Assembly: GCA_011364905.1 (NCBI GenBank)
Contig: RDNZ01000007.1
Location: 1 to 64,000, forward strand
DNA from: Candidatus Thorarchaeota archaeon
Lineage (GTDB): Archaea > Asgardarchaeota > Thorarchaeia > Thorarchaeales > Thorarchaeaceae
DNA: 64,000 bases
Direction of reading: 5' to 3'
Below, piece by piece: positions 35,588-43,954 of the stretch; within the stretch, counting starts at the first letter, position 1, and every line of letters begins with the position of its first letter. Both the position numbers and the translations under genes were made by a program. A model generated the notes under the pieces. It was not told the DNA's origin and ran no database searches. It worked only from the letters and a program-made list of their open reading frames with translations.

Positions 35588-36748
35588 ATGGCAGAGATAG
35601 ATCTTGACGAACTCATAGAGAACTTACTTCAATGTCGTAGGTGCGGCATCTGCCGCAATGCGGTCTATGAGGAAAGAGGATTTGATGGAGTTTGTCCGGT
35701 CTGGAAGAACTCCCCTGGGTTTGAAACCAGTTTTATGCGTGGCCGGATTCAGGTTGCTTTAGCACTCTTGGAAGGAGTTCTTGAAAAGACTCCAGAGAAT
35801 TCTGAAGCGCTTTTTTCATGTACCCTCTGTGGAAACTGCACCGAAATCTGTGCCGCAGAGTTCAATCCTGCGGATTGCCTTGAGGAAGTCAGAGCAGTCC
35901 TGAATGATATTCCTAATGATGTTCGTGATGCAATAGCAGAGAAGATAATCCAGTTTGATAACCCCTATGAGAAAAACAGGAGTCTTAAACGCGAGTGGAT
36001 TAAGGAGGTAGGTTTTGAGATTCCAACCTCTGGTGAAGTCCTCTACTTCACTGGATGTACTGCAGGGATGAAGCTTCCAACTGTCGTCATATCGGCAGCA
36101 AGAATACTCAAAGCCGCAAATATTGAGTTCGCGGTCCTTGAAGAGGAACCATGCTGCGGTAGCGTCATGTTGCGAACAGGAAAAACAGATGAGGCCCGTC
36201 TTAATGCACAGAGGGTAGTAAGCGCAATTCAAAAGTCTGGAGCGAAAAAAGTCATTGTTACTTGCGCAGGATGTTTAAAGACCCTTCGAGAGGATTTTCC
36301 GAAGTTGGGACTCGAGATTCCCGAAGTCCTGCACATAACCGAGATCTTACAGGAAACTGCGGCGTGTAAGAAGCTGAAGCTCAAACCGGTGACAAAAAGA
36401 CTCAAGGTGACATATCACGATCCCTGTCACCTATCTAGAGCTATGGGAGTTTATGATGCGCCAAGAGAAGTAATCATGTCAATACCCAACATTGAGTTTG
36501 TCGAAATGGAAACAAGTAGAGAAACTGCAATGTGCTGCGGAGCTGGAGGGGGTCTTCGTTCATATGATCCTGAGCTTGCAAAGAAGATTGCCGCAGACAG
36601 AGTGATGAGTGCTCATGAAGTTGGGGCGGAGATAATAGCTACTGCGTGTCCGTTCTGCGAGAGCAATCTAAGGTTGGGAGCTGAGCAAATAAACAGCTCA
36701 ATTCGGGTTGCAGATATTGTGGACTTAATAGCTGAGCGCCTGATGTAA
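35588..36748 (+). CDS. Fe-S subunit (GlcF/CCG-domain), pair 2
   Basis: A 386-residue partner of the preceding flavoprotein. The N-terminus has two cluster motifs (CRRCGIC...C, then CTLCGNCTEIC) and two CCG domains (PCCGSV near 184 and MCCGAGGG near 318). Sequence differs enough from pair 1 that the two pairs likely handle different substrates or acceptors. A 7-base-pair hairpin follows. Confidence 0.88.
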   Translation: MAEIDLDELIENLLQCRRCGICRNAVYEERGFDGVCPVWKNSPGFETSFMRGRIQVALALLEGVLEKTPENSEALFSCTLCGNCTEICAAEFNPADCLEEVRAVLNDIPNDVRDAIAEKIIQFDNPYEKNRSLKREWIKEVGFEIPTSGEVLYFTGCTAGMKLPTVVISAARILKAANIEFAVLEEEPCCGSVMLRTGKTDEARLNAQRVVSAIQKSGAKKVIVTCAGCLKTLREDFPKLGLEIPEVLHITEILQETAACKKLKLKPVTKRLKVTYHDPCHLSRAMGVYDAPREVIMSIPNIEFVEMETSRETAMCCGAGGGLRSYDPELAKKIAADRVMSAHEVGAEIIATACPFCESNLRLGAEQINSSIRVADIVDLIAERLM

Positions 36749-36760
36749 AAAACAACAAAG

Positions 36761-36788
36761 GGCAGGCATCACCTTAGTAACGCCTGCC
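36761..36788. terminator. Hairpin between GlcF-like and OB-fold genes
   Basis: GGCAGGC (36761-36767) pairs with GCCTGCC (36782-36788) over a 14-base loop, in the 65-base gap between convergent stops. Likely shared terminator. Confidence 0.5.
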
Positions 36789-36813
36789 GCATCAATAGTA
36801 GTGCGAATCTGTT

Positions 36814-37311
36814 TCAATAGCCTCTGCTTCGGTCGCGATATCCACCGCCACCGCGACGATCTCGGTCCCCATATCCACGGCCTCGGCCATATCCCCGACC
36901 GCCACCGCCACCGCCACCGCCATAGCGTGGACGTTGTTCGTGCTCTTCCGCACTCATGTCAACTTCATTGTTGACCTCTTCGATGGCTTCCTCAGCGTCC
37001 TTGAGGGTACCGTAACGTCCGATGTTGAGTCTAAGATGACCCTGAAAGAGAGTCGTGTATCCATTCTCGAGCCGGTAGGTCTTCTCATCTTCTATCTCAT
37101 CGATTGAAGCATCCCATAATGGAACTGTCACAAGACCAGTACTGTCTCCAACAACCGTATCGCAGACACGGTGGTTTTCTCCATCAGCCCTGGATGTCAC
37201 TTCCCTGACTTCTCCTTTCTCAATCACCTTGAATGAGATATTCACACTCTTCATTCTTGGTTTAAGTTCTGAAATTTGAGCCTCAATTGGCTCTCTCTCT
37301 TGATATCCCAT
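36814..37311 (-). CDS. OB-fold single-strand nucleic acid-binding protein with RGG tail
   Basis: A 165-residue protein. Residues 10-105 form an OB fold of the RPA/SOSS-B type (ISFKVIEKGEVREV, TGLVTVPLWD, YRLENGYT). Residues 128-165 are a Gly/Arg/Tyr-rich tail with repeated RGYG and GGGG runs, like RGG-box RNA-binding tails. The family joins archaeal SSBs and eukaryotic hSSB1-like proteins. It should bind ssDNA or RNA in replication or repair; the tail may drive RNA binding or self-association. Confidence 0.8.
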   Translation of the reverse strand: MGYQEREPIEAQISELKPRMKSVNISFKVIEKGEVREVTSRADGENHRVCDTVVGDSTGLVTVPLWDASIDEIEDEKTYRLENGYTTLFQGHLRLNIGRYGTLKDAEEAIEEVNNEVDMSAEEHEQRPRYGGGGGGGGRGYGRGRGYGDRDRRGGGGYRDRSRGY

Positions 37312-37439
37312 GGTCTATCACCTTGGATTTGCAGGCTTTCAAAAGTAGAATCTTCCTCAGGGATCGCAAAGCTGTGCCTGGAACTCTGGAGCTTGTGATT
37401 CAACTAATCTTTGAGGGCACTGCTACTCTATCGGGATAT

Positions 37440-37775
37440 CTAATTCCCTTTAAACTCTTGTCTAATATCTGGAAAGTCCAAAATGAGGTGGACGATTGTA
37501 GACACCCAGACTTGGTGCCCGATTTTGCGGGCTCGAGGTCCACCCTCTTTTGTTATTTTGAACATGAGTGGCGCTCCAATGCACACATTGTCAAGACACC
37601 TCTCTGAACCCTCGGGGGTGAGAGCACGAATTTCCCTGCAGATGGATAATTCGTATACGCCTACGCAATGCGGTCGCATCGTTTCCACGACTATCGACGA
37701 TGCGTGGAGCAATGGGGCATCCGACCAATCGTCCAAGATATTGTATGCAACATACCAACATAAGTCCTTCCCCAA
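37440..37775 (-). CDS. Possible hypothetical protein in a long intergenic gap
   Basis: The 525-base gap between the OB-fold and inositol-phosphate synthase genes holds an open minus-strand frame of 111 codons from TTG 37775, with several Cys, Trp and His and a more protein-like composition than the opposite-strand frames. I do not recognise it. The same stretch also folds well on paper, including GGTGGAC/GTCCACC around two inner hairpins (about 37486-37550), so a structured RNA is the alternative. 37312-37439 shows nothing. Confidence 0.3.
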   Translation of the reverse strand: MGKDLCWYVAYNILDDWSDAPLLHASSIVVETMRPHCVGVYELSICREIRALTPEGSERCLDNVCIGAPLMFKITKEGGPRARKIGHQVWVSTIVHLILDFPDIRQEFKGN

Positions 37776-37815
37776 TGTTCAAAAATCATTCAACTATTCT
37801 ATACTCATAGAATAA

Positions 37816-37823
37816 CTTATAAG
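37816..37823 (+). promoter_or_regulatory. TATA box of the inositol-phosphate synthase gene
   Basis: CTTATAAG in AT-rich flanks. At the usual archaeal distance transcription would begin near 37846, which makes TTG 37867 a better start than TTG 37837. Confidence 0.5.
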
Positions 37824-37866
37824 AAATCAACAGGACTTGGCTATAATAGAGCCAAAGGTGACGTAT

Positions 37867-38934
37867 TTGAACGGAATAAAGGTCGCGATAGTTGGAGTTG
37901 GCAACTGTGCGAGTGCACTTGTTCAGGGTGTTGAATTCTATAAGAGTGCAAAGACTGAAGATGAACTGATTGGATTAAACCATCTTGATTTTGCAGGATA
38001 TCATGTGAAGGATATTCAGTTCGTGGCAGCCTTTGATGTTACAGACACCAAAGTTGGCTTTGATCTTGCAGAAGCCATCTTTGCCGAACCAAACAATGTG
38101 ATGCGGTTTGCAAAAGTTCCAACGACTGGAGTCAAGGTGTTGAAAGGTCCTGAGCTTGATGGTGTAGACGACATGCTAAGAGGGATCGTGAAAGTTGCAT
38201 CTGGGGATGAAGCTGATGTAGTCAAGGTCCTCAAGGATTCAGGTGCTGAAATGCTCATCAACTTGATACCTGGCTCAGCTGAACAGGCCACGAAGTTCTA
38301 TGCCAATGCCGCACTGGAGGCGGGCTGTGCATACATTAATGGCACGCCAATTCCAATTGCATCGGATCTAGAATGGAGTAAGAAGTTTGAGGAGAAAGGA
38401 TTGCCTCTAGTTGGCGATGACATTCAGGACCAGCTCGGTTCTACTGTGTTTCATCGAAACATACTACAACTCTTAGTATCACGAGGAGTCAAAGTTGACA
38501 AAAGCTATCAACTAGATGTTGGAGGCGGCGCTGAGTCTTTAGACTCGCATTATCGAGGTAGGATGAGAAAGAGAGGCGTAAAAAGTGAGGCAATTAGTCA
38601 AGACTTGCCCTATGATGCGCCATTGGTTGCTGGATCAAGCGACTACATTCCTTTTATGGATAATGCGCGAGACTCGTATTTCTACATCAACGGACGACAG
38701 TTTGGAGGAGCTCCAATCAAGATTGACATCAGAATGGAGGTCACGGATGGACCAAATGCTGGCCCAATACTCATGGATGCAATCAGGGGAACAAAGCTTG
38801 CTCTGAAAAGAGGTCTTGCGGGGTCTCTAGAGTCAATCTCAGCTTATGGTTTTAAGATGCCACCGACCCCTACGACAATGTATAGAGCTGAGAGATGGGT
38901 TGAAGAGTTCTTATTGGGTAAGAAAAGAAACTAG
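37867..38934 (+). CDS. ino1: myo-inositol-1-phosphate synthase
   Basis: About 355 residues of the archaeal/actinobacterial INO1 type. It converts glucose-6-phosphate to inositol-1-phosphate with bound NAD, the first step to inositol phospholipids. The NAD motif VGVGNCAS follows the start, and INGTPIPIAS and the DDIQDQLGST segment match the active-site region. TTG 37867 with GGTGA 5 bases upstream is chosen over TTG 37837, which precedes the expected transcription start. Asgard and other archaea make archaetidylinositol, so this fits membrane lipid synthesis. Confidence 0.9.
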   Translation: MNGIKVAIVGVGNCASALVQGVEFYKSAKTEDELIGLNHLDFAGYHVKDIQFVAAFDVTDTKVGFDLAEAIFAEPNNVMRFAKVPTTGVKVLKGPELDGVDDMLRGIVKVASGDEADVVKVLKDSGAEMLINLIPGSAEQATKFYANAALEAGCAYINGTPIPIASDLEWSKKFEEKGLPLVGDDIQDQLGSTVFHRNILQLLVSRGVKVDKSYQLDVGGGAESLDSHYRGRMRKRGVKSEAISQDLPYDAPLVAGSSDYIPFMDNARDSYFYINGRQFGGAPIKIDIRMEVTDGPNAGPILMDAIRGTKLALKRGLAGSLESISAYGFKMPPTPTTMYRAERWVEEFLLGKKRN

Positions 38935-38952
38935 CTGAGAATAAACAGCTAG
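38931..38952. terminator. Hairpin at the end of ino1
   Basis: CTAGCTG (38931-38937) pairs with CAGCTAG (38946-38952) over an 8-base loop; the ino1 stop codon lies within the first arm. It precedes the convergent glycosyltransferase gene. Confidence 0.45.
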
Positions 38953-39002
38953 GGAATGAAGCAAGTCTTCAAACGAGCTATTCTTCATACTCCGTCGATT
39001 CA

Positions 39003-40688
39003 TCAAAGAAATGTCGTGTATAGACCACCCTGTATAACATCATCGGGAAGGCTCGATGAGAATAGTATGAGGTTATCTATTAGCCTGCTTCTCTCAGACG
39101 GCATCACTACGTAAAACGACACCGTACTGGCATGTGCAACTATATTGTGGTGAATGGTCCAGTTGCCAACCTGCTCCCAATCATCAGGGATGTACTTATC
39201 CGCATACACTATTGCTATTTTGACACCTCGCTCTGTAGCAATGTTCTGCAACATAGTCGCACTCATTGATCCATTGAGTAGCGCTTCTCCTATTTCAAGA
39301 GTACCAATTCCCCATTTGTCAACACACACAATGTCTGAGAGATAATTCACACAACCAATATCATTGACCATAATAGTTTCACCCGTATAGAAGTTATTGA
39401 GAAAGAGGCCCATCTGATATTGTTGTTCATAGATGTTGTTAGAAGCAAGAGGGGTCCAAACGACAGCTAGAACGCCTCGTCCCGCCAGGGGTGCTACGAA
39501 CAGAATGACAAAAGCGAATCCATACAGGCGTTTCTTTTCCAGAGATCTTCCTTTCAATGACATCCAGAGAGATGACAAATCTAAGTTGGAGATGAACTGA
39601 TGGCCTTGAATTGAAATGGCGATGACTCCAATCGCGACTAGATAGGCCTCATACCTGAAGAACCATCCAACTCGACCCAGCAGAACATGTAACAGAAGGG
39701 TTGGAACGAATATCAGTTTTAATACATTGTTAATGTGCCAGAAGCCATATTCTCTAGCGCTTGTCAACTTGACAGAGGCGAGTAGGAGTGCAACCAAGTG
39801 AGGCGATACTAATAAAGAGCCAAAACCGCGAACGAAAAAGAAGGAAACGCCTTCATCCATTGCGTTGACACTCTTCACAAGCAGCGAGTTCGAAATAAGC
39901 AGCCAACCATTTTGTGCTGACACGATACCGTATGCAATCCACGGAAGTGCAGCCATAATCAGAACCGCCAAAGCATAGACCCATTTTCTCCGCAGCGCAA
40001 AAAGACAGACTACCGGCAAAGCTAGAAAAACTGTTTCAATACGAAATGCAGAAGCGAAAAAGGTGGCAATCAACATGAGGAGTAATTGACTCCTGGTGCT
40101 GGCTTCTCCAAGCGAAAGAATCCTCGCAGCGAGAACAAAAAGGACAATGGAGAAAACAACATGAAACGTGTGCTCCATCCCTGTGAAGACAAGACCAGGC
40201 AGTGAGGTAAAAAAGATGAACGATATCAGAACAACAGTGAGGTATCTCGAGTTCATTTCCGTGTCTTTTAGCAAAACATAGAGTATCACCACAGCAATCG
40301 AGGCAGCAAAGACATTGAGAACAAGTGGGACCAAGTCAGAAACTCCAGTCAGAATAAAAACTGCAGAGATCATCAAATTCCAAATTGGCGATGAAGAGCT
40401 TGAGCTGAATCCGTATCGAGTCACGCCAAAAATCGAGTATTCGGTCAGATTCTTGGATATCGCAAGATGAATGTAGGCGTCGTCAAGTGTATATACCATC
40501 AAACCTGAATTGATAATCAAGATTGAGACATACATTACGGCAAGCGATATCCAGAGGCAGGCAAGTGCTATTATCACCGGAAGATGTTTCGCCATCCATT
40601 TTTCCACCTTTAACGCCTTCCTGCCAAGCTCAAAACTGAAGCGCGCATGAAATATCCAGTCAGCTCCTGCCGAATCGGATTTGAACAC
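39003..40688 (-). CDS. GT-C membrane glycosyltransferase
   Basis: A 561-residue membrane protein with 10 or more helices. After the first helix comes TLDDAYIHL (Asp69-Asp70), the acidic loop motif of GT-C enzymes of the PMT/AftB-like group, then the GFSSSSSSPIWN loop. The C-terminal 120 residues form a soluble domain. It should transfer a sugar from a lipid-linked donor on the outer face. GTG 40688 is supported by a TATA box about 23 bases upstream; ATG at residue 32 is the alternative. Confidence 0.75.
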   Translation of the reverse strand: MFKSDSAGADWIFHARFSFELGRKALKVEKWMAKHLPVIIALACLWISLAVMYVSILIINSGLMVYTLDDAYIHLAISKNLTEYSIFGVTRYGFSSSSSSPIWNLMISAVFILTGVSDLVPLVLNVFAASIAVVILYVLLKDTEMNSRYLTVVLISFIFFTSLPGLVFTGMEHTFHVVFSIVLFVLAARILSLGEASTRSQLLLMLIATFFASAFRIETVFLALPVVCLFALRRKWVYALAVLIMAALPWIAYGIVSAQNGWLLISNSLLVKSVNAMDEGVSFFFVRGFGSLLVSPHLVALLLASVKLTSAREYGFWHINNVLKLIFVPTLLLHVLLGRVGWFFRYEAYLVAIGVIAISIQGHQFISNLDLSSLWMSLKGRSLEKKRLYGFAFVILFVAPLAGRGVLAVVWTPLASNNIYEQQYQMGLFLNNFYTGETIMVNDIGCVNYLSDIVCVDKWGIGTLEIGEALLNGSMSATMLQNIATERGVKIAIVYADKYIPDDWEQVGNWTIHHNIVAHASTVSFYVVMPSERSRLIDNLILFSSSLPDDVIQGGLYTTFL

Positions 40689-40702
40689 GGTTTTATTTCT
40701 TT

Positions 40703-40714
40703 TGCAATATATAT
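40703..40714 (-). promoter_or_regulatory. TATA box for a leaderless glycosyltransferase transcript
   Basis: CATATATATTGC on the minus strand, centred about 23 bases before GTG 40688. This spacing is typical of a transcript that starts at or next to the start codon. Confidence 0.5.
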
Positions 40715-40830
40715 GACATCCAATCTTGACCTTTACAGAATCCCCTTGTATTTTACAGCTCCACTGTTACAAAATTGGAGAGCCGCAATACGGTGAGAAT
40801 CACTCGTGGGGATTAGCAAACTCTTTAGAA

Positions 40831-41262
40831 CTAACTATGGGCTTTAAGATACTCATCAAGCATTGCCTTTAGCATGTCGAGCTTGCTAATGACTAGAAAT
40901 TCAGTTTCCTCACCGATCTCGCTAAGAGTCTCATTAAATGAGATTACACTGTGAAACTCCTGAAGAAGATTCTCCTTGACAGCATTTGACCGAGCTGCAG
41001 GATCGAAGACAACAATCTTGTTTTCAGGTTCGAAGTTCACTACTATGCTTCTTTTGAGGTACATTACTTTTTTGCATTTAGGGCATTGAACACGATTTGC
41101 TTTACCAGTTCTTAGAGGCTTAATCATATCCCGGTCTTCATACAAATCAATGTGGTCTACTACTTGAGTCTCATAGACCCTTTTGCATTTTGAGCACTTC
41201 ACTTCTGTTGAACTCTTACTGACCAAAATTGTCACCCAGACATTGTTTGAAAGTTGAGGCAT
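40831..41262 (-). CDS. CpXC-type zinc-ribbon protein
   Basis: A 143-residue protein with two Cys pairs, Cys23/Cys26 (CSKC) and Cys60/Cys63 (CPKC), in the CpXC-domain arrangement, followed by a helical C-terminal part. It probably binds one zinc. Function is unknown. It lies 18 bases downstream of the VTT-domain gene on the same strand and may be co-transcribed with it. Confidence 0.65.
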   Translation of the reverse strand: MPQLSNNVWVTILVSKSSTEVKCSKCKRVYETQVVDHIDLYEDRDMIKPLRTGKANRVQCPKCKKVMYLKRSIVVNFEPENKIVVFDPAARSNAVKENLLQEFHSVISFNETLSEIGEETEFLVISKLDMLKAMLDEYLKAHS

Positions 41263-41280
41263 CCACTTAAGAATTCCGCA

Positions 41281-41934
41281 CTAATCATCTGCCTTTGTAT
41301 TTGTATCTAGCACCTCATCGTCTATGATGTCTTGAAGCATATCAGATTCAGCCCCTTCAGTTTTTCTCTTAAACAAGATACCAGTGATAATTGCAGTTAG
41401 TGCGATTGATGCAACCACAATTGGTGTCGACTCGAAAAACCCACCTCCAAATGAAAGACCAAGAAGGGCAATCAGAGCACCGGCAATTGTCACAGCGACT
41501 TTGCCTGTGAAATAGCTGAGGATAAACTTGGTAGTATTATATTTGGTGAGCCCTACGTATACTATAAGGGGATCATCAGGAATGGGAGAAGCTGCAGCAA
41601 TAAAGAGCGCAATCGCACCCCATTTCTCAACACGACGTTTCTCAGAATCTAATGATTTCAGCCGTTCTGGTGACAGGATTGCTCGCGAACCTCGCACCAC
41701 ATAGAAATGAATCAGTTTGGCAAGCGTAGCTGTTACTGCGACAATAATTCCGATGAGAATTGCTTCTACTATCCCAACAGGTCCTATAATTGATAGAATC
41801 AGAACAGCAGCAAAGGCCAAGACCATGTTACTCGGGCTGAGAAAAGGAATCATGTTGATTGCAAAACAGATGATGAAGAGACCTACATAGCCTTGACTTA
41901 TCATATCAGTTATGAATTGGGAGATGTTCTGCAT
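41281..41934 (-). CDS. VTT/DedA-like membrane protein
   Basis: A 217-residue membrane protein with about five helices. The segment ALFIAAASPIPDDPLIVYVG resembles the VTT (DedA/TMEM41/VMP1) re-entrant loop with its Pro-Asp pair. VTT proteins scramble phospholipids or transport lipid-linked intermediates. The C-terminal 30 residues are an acidic tail. Assignment rests on this motif and topology. Confidence 0.6.
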   Translation of the reverse strand: MQNISQFITDMISQGYVGLFIICFAINMIPFLSPSNMVLAFAAVLILSIIGPVGIVEAILIGIIVAVTATLAKLIHFYVVRGSRAILSPERLKSLDSEKRRVEKWGAIALFIAAASPIPDDPLIVYVGLTKYNTTKFILSYFTGKVAVTIAGALIALLGLSFGGGFFESTPIVVASIALTAIITGILFKRKTEGAESDMLQDIIDDEVLDTNTKADD

Positions 41935-41975
41935 CTCAAAAACACCAATGCTGTGAACTACTGATCCTTTATGGA

Positions 41976-42398
41976 CTATTCCGACACCCGTTCAACAACG
42001 ACTCTCTGAACTCCATCAAGAACCTTGAGTGAATTCTCCAAATCTGCCAAGTCTGAACTGAGTTGTCCGGGGTTGAAATAGCACTCATAGAAGCATCTTG
42101 TTCCTCGGAGACACACACCTGTTGAAAATAAAAGATCAACAAGACCTGCTTTCTTGAAAATCTGGGACAGTTTGGTCAAGAAATCATTTGTGAGTTTTCC
42201 TATCTCGAGACTGAGGAACAAAACTTCATCACTCTCGAGCGGGAATATCTTAATGAGCCGGTCCTTGTGCACTAGCACCATTAATCCTTGAGAGGTCCCC
42301 ATAGCGCTCTTAAACGCAGATGGAAATTTCACAGTTTCACTATCATCAAAAACTAATACTTTTCCGGCGGTTGCACCTTCATAGGCTTCGTCTGACAT
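41976..42398 (-). CDS. Hypothetical protein, possible ACT-like C-terminal domain
   Basis: A 140-residue soluble protein. The N-terminal part has a short swapped-hairpin-like pattern (GKVLVFDDSETVKFPSAF) reminiscent of AbrB regulators, and the C-terminal half (strand-helix-strand-strand-helix-strand, with CLRGTRCFYECYF) resembles an ACT-type fold. I cannot name it. ATG 42398 has GGAG 9 bases upstream; ATG 42443 is the longer option. It is divergent from the split nuclease genes, with about 130 bases between. Confidence 0.5.
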   Translation of the reverse strand: MSDEAYEGATAGKVLVFDDSETVKFPSAFKSAMGTSQGLMVLVHKDRLIKIFPLESDEVLFLSLEIGKLTNDFLTKLSQIFKKAGLVDLLFSTGVCLRGTRCFYECYFNPGQLSSDLADLENSLKVLDGVQRVVVERVSE

Positions 42399-42526
42399 CA
42401 GTTTTGGTCTCCGTAACGAAATCCTGCTGATGTATCTCCCCAAACTCGAATATAAGTGAATCTCTACTGTTTGGTCGGATATGTGCTCCTTTTGTAGGTG
42501 TCATTCATACATTACTCTGATATACT

Positions 42527-42796
42527 ATGAAACTGACAGATACTGAAAAAGAGCCATTTCATGGACTGAGAGATGTATCAGACTTAAGAACTCAATTTCA
42601 ATGTGAGTACCGATTGCGTCTCAAACAGGCAACTGGAAACACTTCCACACCAGCAAGTGTCGCCGGGACAAGGTTTCATCAACTTCTTGCATCACAGACA
42701 GATATTCGCAAAACTGAGAATGGAAAAAATCGGTTTGTTCCTTTATTGATAATCATCATCACTCTACTTGTTGGTACCCTTTGGATCATCTGGTGA
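42527..42796 (+). CDS. N-terminal half of a split Cas4/RecB-like Fe-S nuclease with C-terminal membrane helix
   Basis: An 89-residue ORF. Residues 13-55 resemble the start of Cas4/AddB-type PD-(D/E)XK nucleases: VSDLRTQFQCEYRLRLK carries the first cluster Cys (Cys26), and AGTRFH carries the motif-I His (His51). Residues 71-89 are a membrane helix and then the frame stops. The rest of the nuclease (catalytic D, E-x-K and three further Cys) is in the next ORF, which starts 4 bases later in another frame and begins with a membrane helix. A natural split or a frameshift are both possible. Confidence 0.6.
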   Translation: MKLTDTEKEPFHGLRDVSDLRTQFQCEYRLRLKQATGNTSTPASVAGTRFHQLLASQTDIRKTENGKNRFVPLLIIIITLLVGTLWIIW

Positions 42797-42800
42797 TTGT

Positions 42801-43460
42801 ATGAGTAACCTTGTCAGTTTTCTCATGATACTAATGTGCATGCTTGGACTCTTAGTCTTCTTAGCATATCAACCAAAGAGTGGTCTTGTATCGTCTGGGA
42901 TGATAATGAGAAGAGCAGTATCTGCACCCGTGTGTCTCTCCGAGTTCTTGACTAAGAAGCAGAAGCAGTGGAAGAACCACACCTATTATTACTTCGCTGA
43001 AGAAACAGTTAGGTCCTTGGGACATAGGTTCATTGGAAGATTCGATGGAGCAGTAATCCATTGGGAAGATGTACCTATCTTGGATCTCATAATTGAACAC
43101 AAATTCCCATCGCAGCATCTCCCAAGACACATGAGACCAGAAGATGTTTTTCAAGCAGGCCTCTATGCACTGGCCTTGATGGAGAGCGGTGTTTCTTGTT
43201 CCTCGACAAAACTTGTGACAATATACTGCTCCCAAGATAAGGCGGAAAAATGTTTAGAAAGAAAATCGACTAGAGATTGCTGGCGTTGCAACGAGAGTAG
43301 ATCATATGTGAAGAAATTCAGACCAAACGATGTGCTTAGGATCCTAAAGAGATTGGATGAAGTTTGGTACGAAGGTAGGAAGTCAAGAACCACTCATGAT
43401 GAAAGCAATTGTTGGGTTTGTCCATATAGTAATGGCAGATGCAACTATGCTTTGGTTTGA
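42801..43460 (+). CDS. C-terminal half of a split Cas4/RecB-like Fe-S nuclease with N-terminal membrane helix
   Basis: A 219-residue ORF with GGTGAT just before ATG 42801. A membrane helix (about 4-23) is followed by the nuclease core: GRFDGA (Asp82), LIIEHKF (Glu99-x-Lys101), and the Q...YA helix (Gln118, Tyr122). The C-terminus has Cys204, Cys207 and Cys214 (C-x2-C-x6-C), the three late ligands of the 4Fe-4S cluster in Cas4, AddB and Dna2; the first ligand is in the preceding ORF. An extra CWRC at 160-163 is unexplained. It may act as a membrane-tethered 5'-3' exonuclease with its partner. Confidence 0.65.
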   Translation: MSNLVSFLMILMCMLGLLVFLAYQPKSGLVSSGMIMRRAVSAPVCLSEFLTKKQKQWKNHTYYYFAEETVRSLGHRFIGRFDGAVIHWEDVPILDLIIEHKFPSQHLPRHMRPEDVFQAGLYALALMESGVSCSSTKLVTIYCSQDKAEKCLERKSTRDCWRCNESRSYVKKFRPNDVLRILKRLDEVWYEGRKSRTTHDESNCWVCPYSNGRCNYALV

Positions 43461-43522
43461 TTTGGAAGTTGATATACAACAACACAGACCTTTTTACGTT
43501 AGAGAATCAACAAGAAGATGCT

Positions 43523-43942
43523 ATGGTTCATTCATTAACAAGACTCCTATCTTATGTAATAGCCGCAAAGAGAGATTTGAAACGTACCTACTACACCGCA
43601 CGAAATCACGATGCCAAATTGGATGCAAAAGAGCTTGTAGCAGCTACGATAGCTCTTCAGCGACTATTGGAGGACCTTCTTGCCAAACGTAGAACGAGTA
43701 GGTTAGCCAAAAGAATCTTGGAAGACAGAAAAGCGAATCTGTCGGTTCAACGATGGATAAACGGATTTCCAAAGCGGGTGAAAGAGTATCTATCGAAGTC
43801 GAAAAAGCTCGAACAGCAGCATCTTCGAAAGTATCAACAAGTTCTCCTAGAGTACATAAACGGGATAAGCATGGAGCTTGCTCGATGGATTGAAGATATC
43901 GAAACAATGAAAGAACTGCCAAGACTTCCCCGAGAATCATGA
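43523..43942 (+). CDS. Helical protein downstream of the split nuclease
   Basis: About 139 residues (167 if started at 43439, which overlaps the nuclease gene). It is very basic and almost wholly alpha-helical with long charged stretches, so a coiled coil or nucleic-acid-binding helical bundle is likely. I do not recognise a family. Its position right after the nuclease, on the same strand, suggests a shared transcript. It converges on aRF1 with 12 bases between stops. Confidence 0.5.
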   Translation: MVHSLTRLLSYVIAAKRDLKRTYYTARNHDAKLDAKELVAATIALQRLLEDLLAKRRTSRLAKRILEDRKANLSVQRWINGFPKRVKEYLSKSKKLEQQHLRKYQQVLLEYINGISMELARWIEDIETMKELPRLPRES

Positions 43943-43954
43943 GGATTTTTTATT

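Noticed and set aside
37440-37836. RNase P RNA or SRP RNA in the long gap before ino1
   Set aside because: I looked on both strands for the conserved blocks of RNase P RNA (CR-I and CR-V) and the SRP helix 8 loop and found none.
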